From assembly GCA_030594205.1 (NCBI GenBank), contig JAUVFR010000004.1:34689-98688 (forward strand): DNA of 64,000 nucleotides, read 5' to 3'. The notes beneath the pieces were generated by a model. It made no database searches and was not told the origin of the DNA. It saw only the letters and a program-made list of their open reading frames with translations. Position numbers and translations under genes: made by a program. Below, piece after piece: positions 59,208-64,000 of this stretch (position 1 is its first letter; each line of letters starts with the position of its first letter). The DNA is from Methanobacteriota archaeon (GTDB taxonomy: Archaea > Thermoplasmatota > Thermoplasmata > RBG-16-68-12 > JAJISG01).

Positions 59208-60344
59208 CTAAGTCCGAAGGGCATCGAACCCCTGGATCAAGTCCTCGAGGAGGTCCGTCGCGTCCTCGCACCCGACGGAGAAGCGAATGAGACCGTCCCC
59301 GATGCCTTGGGCCTCCCGTTCGGCGCGGGGCACGCTCTTGTGCGTCATGGAGGCGGGGTGCTCGATGAGGGACTCGATGCCCCCGAGGGACTCGCCGAGG
59401 ATGATCAGACGGAGGGCCTTCAGGAACGCATTCGCCTCCTTCTTTCCAGCTAGCGCGAAGCTCACCATGCCGCCAAAGGCCCGCATCTGCGCCTTTGCGA
59501 TCGCGTATTGCGGATGTTCCTCGAGACCCGGGTAGGCGACCCATTCCACCTCTTTCCGTTCCTGCAAGAAGTGCGCCAACAACATGGCGTTCGCGCTGTG
59601 GCGGTCCATTCGCAGCGGGAGGGTCCGGATGCCGCGTAGGACAAGGAAGCAATCGAAGGGGCTGGGGATCGCGCCCACGGCGTTCTGGGCGAAGCGTAGC
59701 CTCTCGTGGGCCTTCTCGTGCGAGGTGACGACGGCCCCGCCCAGGATGTCGCTGTGGCCCCCAAGGTACTTGGTCGTGCTGTGCACGACAATGTCCACCC
59801 CGAGCTTCAGGGGTTGCTGGAGGTAGGGGGAGGCGAAGGTGTTGTCGACGACAGTGTAGACTCCCCTCTCCTTGCCCAGGTCGCCGAGGGCCTTGAGGTC
59901 TACCACCTTCAACAGAGGATTCGTGGGCGACTCTGCCCAAAGCATCCGAGTATCCTCCCGGATGGCGGCTTCGGCGTTCCCCATGTCTGTCATGTCTACG
60001 AAATCGAAGGAGACGCCGAAGTCCTCCATAACCTGGCGGAAGAGACGGTAGGTGCCGCCGTAGACGCTGTCCTCGACCACCACGTGGTCGCCCTGCTTCA
60101 GCAGGGTCATGACGGTGGTAATGGCCGCCATCCCGGAGGCGAAGGCCAGGCCCCGCGTGCCCTCCTCCAGTGTCGCCAGGCTCTCCTCCAGCGCCTCCCG
60201 CGTCGGATTGCGGCCTCGCCCGTAGACGTACTCCTCCTGTTCCGACTGGGAGTAGGTGGAGGTCATGAAAATGGGGACGTTCACGGCGCCCGTCGCGGAG
60301 TCCGGCTTCTGGCCGGCGTGGATGGCCCGGGTGGCCATCCTCAT
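59208..60344 (-). CDS. Cystathionine gamma-lyase / gamma-synthase family PLP enzyme
   Basis: ATRAIHAGQKPDSATGAVNVPIFMTSTYSQSEQEEYVYGRGRNPTREALEESLATLEEG...VHSTTKYLGGHSDILGGAVV. Confidence 0.93.
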   Translation of the reverse strand: MRMATRAIHAGQKPDSATGAVNVPIFMTSTYSQSEQEEYVYGRGRNPTREALEESLATLEEGTRGLAFASGMAAITTVMTLLKQGDHVVVEDSVYGGTYRLFRQVMEDFGVSFDFVDMTDMGNAEAAIREDTRMLWAESPTNPLLKVVDLKALGDLGKERGVYTVVDNTFASPYLQQPLKLGVDIVVHSTTKYLGGHSDILGGAVVTSHEKAHERLRFAQNAVGAIPSPFDCFLVLRGIRTLPLRMDRHSANAMLLAHFLQERKEVEWVAYPGLEEHPQYAIAKAQMRAFGGMVSFALAGKKEANAFLKALRLIILGESLGGIESLIEHPASMTHKSVPRAEREAQGIGDGLIRFSVGCEDATDLLEDLIQGFDALRT

Positions 60345-61714
60345 GCGGCCGCCCTCCGCGTGAGGTACTCGACCACATCGATCCTGGTTACGATGCCCTG
60401 GGGATCGTCCGCCGACCCGAGGATGACAGCGGGGTTCCCGCGGAGGAGGAGCTTTGAGACCACATCCAGGTCGGTCCCCGCGTTGACCACGGGAAAGGGC
60501 TTGTCCATCACTTCCCGGACGCGAGCGTCCGTCATCTCGCCCCGTTCTACCATCTGCGCGAGGAGGGCCTCCTCCCGCACGCTCCCGACCACCTTGCCTC
60601 CATCGAGAACCGGAAGCTGGGACACCGTGTGCTGTCGCATCAGCTGGATGGCGGCCATCACGGGTTCGTCTGCCTCGACGGCTACCAAGGAGGGGATGCG
60701 CCCGTCCTTGGCCTCCAGGATGTCCAGCAAGGGCGGCTGCTCCTCCAGGAAGCCGTTCTCCTTCAGCCACTCCTCATTGTGGGCCTTGCTCAGGTAGCGC
60801 TCGCCCGTGTCCGGGAACAGGACAACGATCACGTCATCGGGTGAGGCCCGTCGGGCCACGCGAACGGCCGCCCCCAAGGCAGTGCCCGCGGATCCCCCGA
60901 CGAGGATGCCCTCTTCGCGGGCCAAACGACGCGCGTACAGGAACGACTCCCGGTCGTCCACCTTCTCGATTTCGTCGATGTACTCGAAGTGGGTCGTCTC
61001 GGGAATCATGTCCTCGCCGATCCCCTCCACCTTGTAGGTATGCCCGTGGACGGTCTCTTGGGTGTAAAAGTAGTCCGCGAGGATCGAGCCCATGGGGTCG
61101 ACGCCGATGACCTTCACCTCGGGGTTCTGCTCCTTCAGATACTTTCCGGCGCCGCTGATGGTCCCGCCCGTCCCCATGCCGCACACAAAGTGGGTGACTT
61201 TTCCCTCGGTTTGCTTCCAGATCTCCGGACCCGTCGTGCGGTAGTGCGCCTCGGGATTCATGGGGTTGGCATATTGGTTGGGGACCACCGAGTGGGGTCG
61301 TTCCTGGTGGAGCCGCTCGGCGACCCGGTAGTAGCTCTCCGGGGAATCCGGCGGGACCGCGGTGGGGGTGACGAGGACCCGCGCGCCGTAGGCCTTGAGG
61401 AGGTTGACCTTCTCTTGCGCCATCTTGTCGGGGATGGTGAAGATGCACCGGTACCCCTTGATCGCCGCCACCATGGCGAGGCCCACACCGGTGTTGCCCG
61501 AGGTGGGCTCGATGATCGTACCCCCCGGTTTCAGGCGCCCCTGCGCTTCCGCGTCCTCGATCATTGCAAGGCCGATACGATCCTTGACGCTCCCTCCGGG
61601 GTTAAGGTTCTCGAGTTTCGCCAACACCAGCGGTTTCGCCCCGTCCATCACCCGGTTCAACTGGACCAGCGGCGTGTGTCCCACCGCCTCCAGGATGTTC
61701 CCGAAGTAGTCCAT
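60341..61714 (-). CDS. Cystathionine beta-synthase (PLP domain + C-terminal CBS domains)
   Basis: VGHTPLVQLNRV...LNPGGSVKDRIGLAMIEDAEAQG...GTGGTISGAGKYLKEQNP...CBS: EPVMAAIQLMRQHTVSQLPVLDGGKVVGSV. Confidence 0.93.
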   Translation of the reverse strand: MDYFGNILEAVGHTPLVQLNRVMDGAKPLVLAKLENLNPGGSVKDRIGLAMIEDAEAQGRLKPGGTIIEPTSGNTGVGLAMVAAIKGYRCIFTIPDKMAQEKVNLLKAYGARVLVTPTAVPPDSPESYYRVAERLHQERPHSVVPNQYANPMNPEAHYRTTGPEIWKQTEGKVTHFVCGMGTGGTISGAGKYLKEQNPEVKVIGVDPMGSILADYFYTQETVHGHTYKVEGIGEDMIPETTHFEYIDEIEKVDDRESFLYARRLAREEGILVGGSAGTALGAAVRVARRASPDDVIVVLFPDTGERYLSKAHNEEWLKENGFLEEQPPLLDILEAKDGRIPSLVAVEADEPVMAAIQLMRQHTVSQLPVLDGGKVVGSVREEALLAQMVERGEMTDARVREVMDKPFPVVNAGTDLDVVSKLLLRGNPAVILGSADDPQGIVTRIDVVEYLTRRAAA

Positions 61715-61881
61715 GGAGACCCCGACCAGCGATGGGGCTTGCCCTATTTGATGATAGACTGGGGGAGGCCCCTTATGGCGGAGTGGTCCTTGCGGCGGCC
61801 GTGGACGAGGTCCGGGTTCGGGAGGAGGGCCGCGTCACCGCGAGAACTTGACGGGCTTCATCTCTCCTTGGCCAGGGCTGG

Positions 61882-62154
61882 TTACCCCCAGAATTCCTTC
61901 TCCGTCACGCCAATCTCGTACCTTATGGGCTCGATTGGAATCTCGTTCTTCTCCACCCACGGCAGGAACTCACGTCCGCCTAGGCCGATATTCCCGGGGT
62001 CGGTCCAGAACAGCCACATGAGGTCCGCGTCTTGGGCATAATACGGACCCTCGATGCGATCCCCGCTCTTCTCCGAAATCTCCTCGAGCTTCGCTTTCAC
62101 CTGCGCCAGCTGCTCACGCGTCCCACCGAAGTTTGCCTTCCAGATGACGAGCAT
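61882..62154 (-). CDS. Hypothetical protein
   Basis: MLVIWKANFGGTREQLAQVKAKLEEISEKSGDRIEGPYYAQDADLMWLFWTDPGNIGLGGREFLPWVEKNEIPIEPIRYEIGVTEKEFWG. Confidence 0.65.
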   Translation of the reverse strand: MLVIWKANFGGTREQLAQVKAKLEEISEKSGDRIEGPYYAQDADLMWLFWTDPGNIGLGGREFLPWVEKNEIPIEPIRYEIGVTEKEFWG

Positions 62155-62286
62155 GATATCAGCGAGGCATTAGCAAGCGCTCCCCCTAGAAGCTTACGAC
62201 CGCCTGGGCACATGGTCATCGGTCCATCGGGGCTCAAGCCTCGAGGGGGCGCAGAGACTTGGTCCGATCGCTCAGTGGCGGCCCCG

Positions 62287-63762
62287 TCACTCCGCCATCT
62301 TCATCCGACAATCGGAACAGGAACGGGAGAGAACCGGCACCAAGCCTGCTTGCTCCTCCCCTAAGAGCTCGCCAATGCGGTCCATCATCTCGACAGAGGA
62401 AATCGGCGCCCCGCAGGACTCGCAGCGGAGGATGGTGCCCTCGTGGAGGACACGTCTGCCGGCACGAAGGAGGTCCGTGTCCAGGGCCTTCTGAAGTTTG
62501 ATGGCACCCTGGGCAATCTCCGGGCACCTCGGGAGGCACTGGTTGCACGCCACGCACAACGCGTGATCAAACGTCAGGACGAACTGATCGTCGTGCACCT
62601 CCGCCACCAGGGCGCCCGGCGGGCACGACTCCCCGCACATACCGCAGGCGGTGCACGCCTCCCCGATGGTGACGAGTCCGAGGGGGGACCGGGGCTCCTC
62701 CAGCCAGACTCGGTCTGTCGTGAACATCCTTGTCAGCTGGTCGAGAATCGCCGGCCCCCTGCCGTAGCCAAATGGATCCTCCACATCGGCAGCCTCAATC
62801 TCCAATCGCGGGGGCGGTTCCATGACGGCGGTCAGCGACACCAGGTCCTCCGCCGTCCCGAGTTCGTGCAGGAGCGCACGGCAGTAACGCACGTGTCCCG
62901 CGATCGCCCAGGCCTGCTGGGCGGGACACTCCGGAGGGCAGGGGATCACGGAGACCGCGCTCGCCCCCATCAGCAGGGGGGCCAGGAGCCATGGGGGCGT
63001 TACCATCCCGGCACATGGTAGGGCGACGGGCATCCAGCCCTCGCCCGTCTGAGGCGGGCTCCCATACTGACAATGAAAGACGATGCCGGTGAGACCGGCC
63101 GACCCTGTATCGAGGAGCGACCGAATTTCCGCCTCCACCTGGGAGGGGGTGAAGGCGGGGTTCAGGATTGCCCCCGTCGGACAGGCAGTCATACAAAGGC
63201 CACAAGGCCAGCACTTCCCCTTGTCGTACTCCATTCGGCCGTTTTCCCACATCAGGGCATCCTGGGGACATATCTCGGCGCAGGCATTGCACCCAATACC
63301 GGATGCGCAGGTAGTGGGGTCAATCGCTGGCGCCGCTAGGTACTCCGAAAAGGAGAGGCGCAACAGGGCACGGCGGCTGACCTTCCGAGCTGAGATGAGT
63401 TTCGCATGCTCGGGCCTGCTACCCGCGAAGGCCCGGGCGCGAGCGAGTGCCGCGCGAAGGCGACGCTTCCCTCGCTCCAGACCGTGCCCGTCCAGGTGGA
63501 TGATCTCCAATCCCAAGGCGTCGAGCCCGAGTTTTCGGGCTTCGGTTTGGAAGTCCGCGAGCCCATAACGGTCGACGTGAAGTCCAAGGACAAGTCGATC
63601 CACTCCGCTCCCCTCCAGGGGCTCTCGCAGTTGCCCGGGCTGCTGACAGAGTCCTTCCACCACACGGAGTTCCACACCGTCTTCGATCGTCCATCCCTCG
63701 ATCTCGCCACTCGCTCCCCAGTCCCCGCAGACCACCACGGCCGCACGGATGGGCCCTGTCAC
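62287..63762 (-). CDS. Polyferredoxin with MvhD/FlpD-like segment (multi-[4Fe-4S] electron-transfer protein)
   Basis: CASGIGCNACAEICP, CWPCGLCMTACP, CTACGMCGESCP, CVACNQCLPRCP clusters; LPCAGMVTPPWLLAPLLMGASAVSVIPCPPECPAQQAWAIAGHVRYCRALLHELG segment; GTG start at 63762. Confidence 0.8.
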   Translation of the reverse strand: MTGPIRAAVVVCGDWGASGEIEGWTIEDGVELRVVEGLCQQPGQLREPLEGSGVDRLVLGLHVDRYGLADFQTEARKLGLDALGLEIIHLDGHGLERGKRRLRAALARARAFAGSRPEHAKLISARKVSRRALLRLSFSEYLAAPAIDPTTCASGIGCNACAEICPQDALMWENGRMEYDKGKCWPCGLCMTACPTGAILNPAFTPSQVEAEIRSLLDTGSAGLTGIVFHCQYGSPPQTGEGWMPVALPCAGMVTPPWLLAPLLMGASAVSVIPCPPECPAQQAWAIAGHVRYCRALLHELGTAEDLVSLTAVMEPPPRLEIEAADVEDPFGYGRGPAILDQLTRMFTTDRVWLEEPRSPLGLVTIGEACTACGMCGESCPPGALVAEVHDDQFVLTFDHALCVACNQCLPRCPEIAQGAIKLQKALDTDLLRAGRRVLHEGTILRCESCGAPISSVEMMDRIGELLGEEQAGLVPVLSRSCSDCRMKMAE

Positions 63763-64000
63763 ATCGCCACCTCTCGGGTCCGCAGCTGAACGAGGTCGAG
63801 GTCGTGAAGGACGAAGGCGTCCGCCGCGTCGGCAAGAACAGCATAGAACGCGACCTCTGTATGCCCCCGGATGCGCTCGTCGAACCGGGGGAGCCATCTC
63901 CCGAGATGACGGTGCAGAAAGCCCCTTTGGTCCTCGAGAACGCGTCTGGCCGCTTCGACACGGCCACCCTTCCACACTTCAGCCTCCATCCCACAGAGCA
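63759..64000 (-). CDS. TorD/DmsD-family chaperone-like protein, N-terminus beyond window edge
   Basis: LCGMEAEVWKGGRVEAARRVLEDQRGFLHRHLGRWLPRFDERIRGHTEVAFYAVLADAADAFVLHDLDLV; frame open to window edge. Confidence 0.7.
   Translation of the reverse strand, partial: LCGMEAEVWKGGRVEAARRVLEDQRGFLHRHLGRWLPRFDERIRGHTEVAFYAVLADAADAFVLHDLDLVQLRTREVAM

Overview
The 64 kb window is a gene-dense, high-GC archaeal chromosome segment. It carries Csl4, Nob1, Rio1, aIF1A, Dim2/Pno1-type KH protein, pantoate kinase, KorAB and TATA-box promoters. The gene set suggests a Thermoplasmatota-like euryarchaeon that has acquired bacterial-type gyrAB and suf genes; this assignment is inference. I saw no rRNA, tRNA or CRISPR array by eye.

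The most interesting items are:
(1) A divergent SUF Fe-S assembly locus: sufC-sufB-sufD-Rieske on the minus strand and sufC2-sufS-sufU on the plus strand. It is centred on a tandem-duplicated HTH regulator with cysteines repeated in each half. A near-identical 15-bp palindrome (RATAACGSCGTTATT) sits just downstream of the TATA element of both sufC genes, which suggests an Fe-S-sensing regulon.
(2) Directly downstream, a CysM-like synthase, a JAMM protease and a single-polypeptide fusion of a ubiquitin-like sulfur carrier, an E1/MoeB domain and a rhodanese, with an internal Gly-Gly.
(3) A FolC-endonuclease III fusion.
(4) A 420-aa intein with endonuclease motifs inserted directly after the catalytic Tyr122 of GyrA.
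(5) A CuA-domain protein with a His-rich insertion, divergent from a winged-helix regulator and four small membrane proteins.
(6) A small tyrosine recombinase interrupted by an in-frame TAG.
(7) An archaeal CDIN1/C15orf41 (TPD-motif) homologue next to ribosome-biogenesis genes.

All assignments were made by reading the translations; no database search was run.
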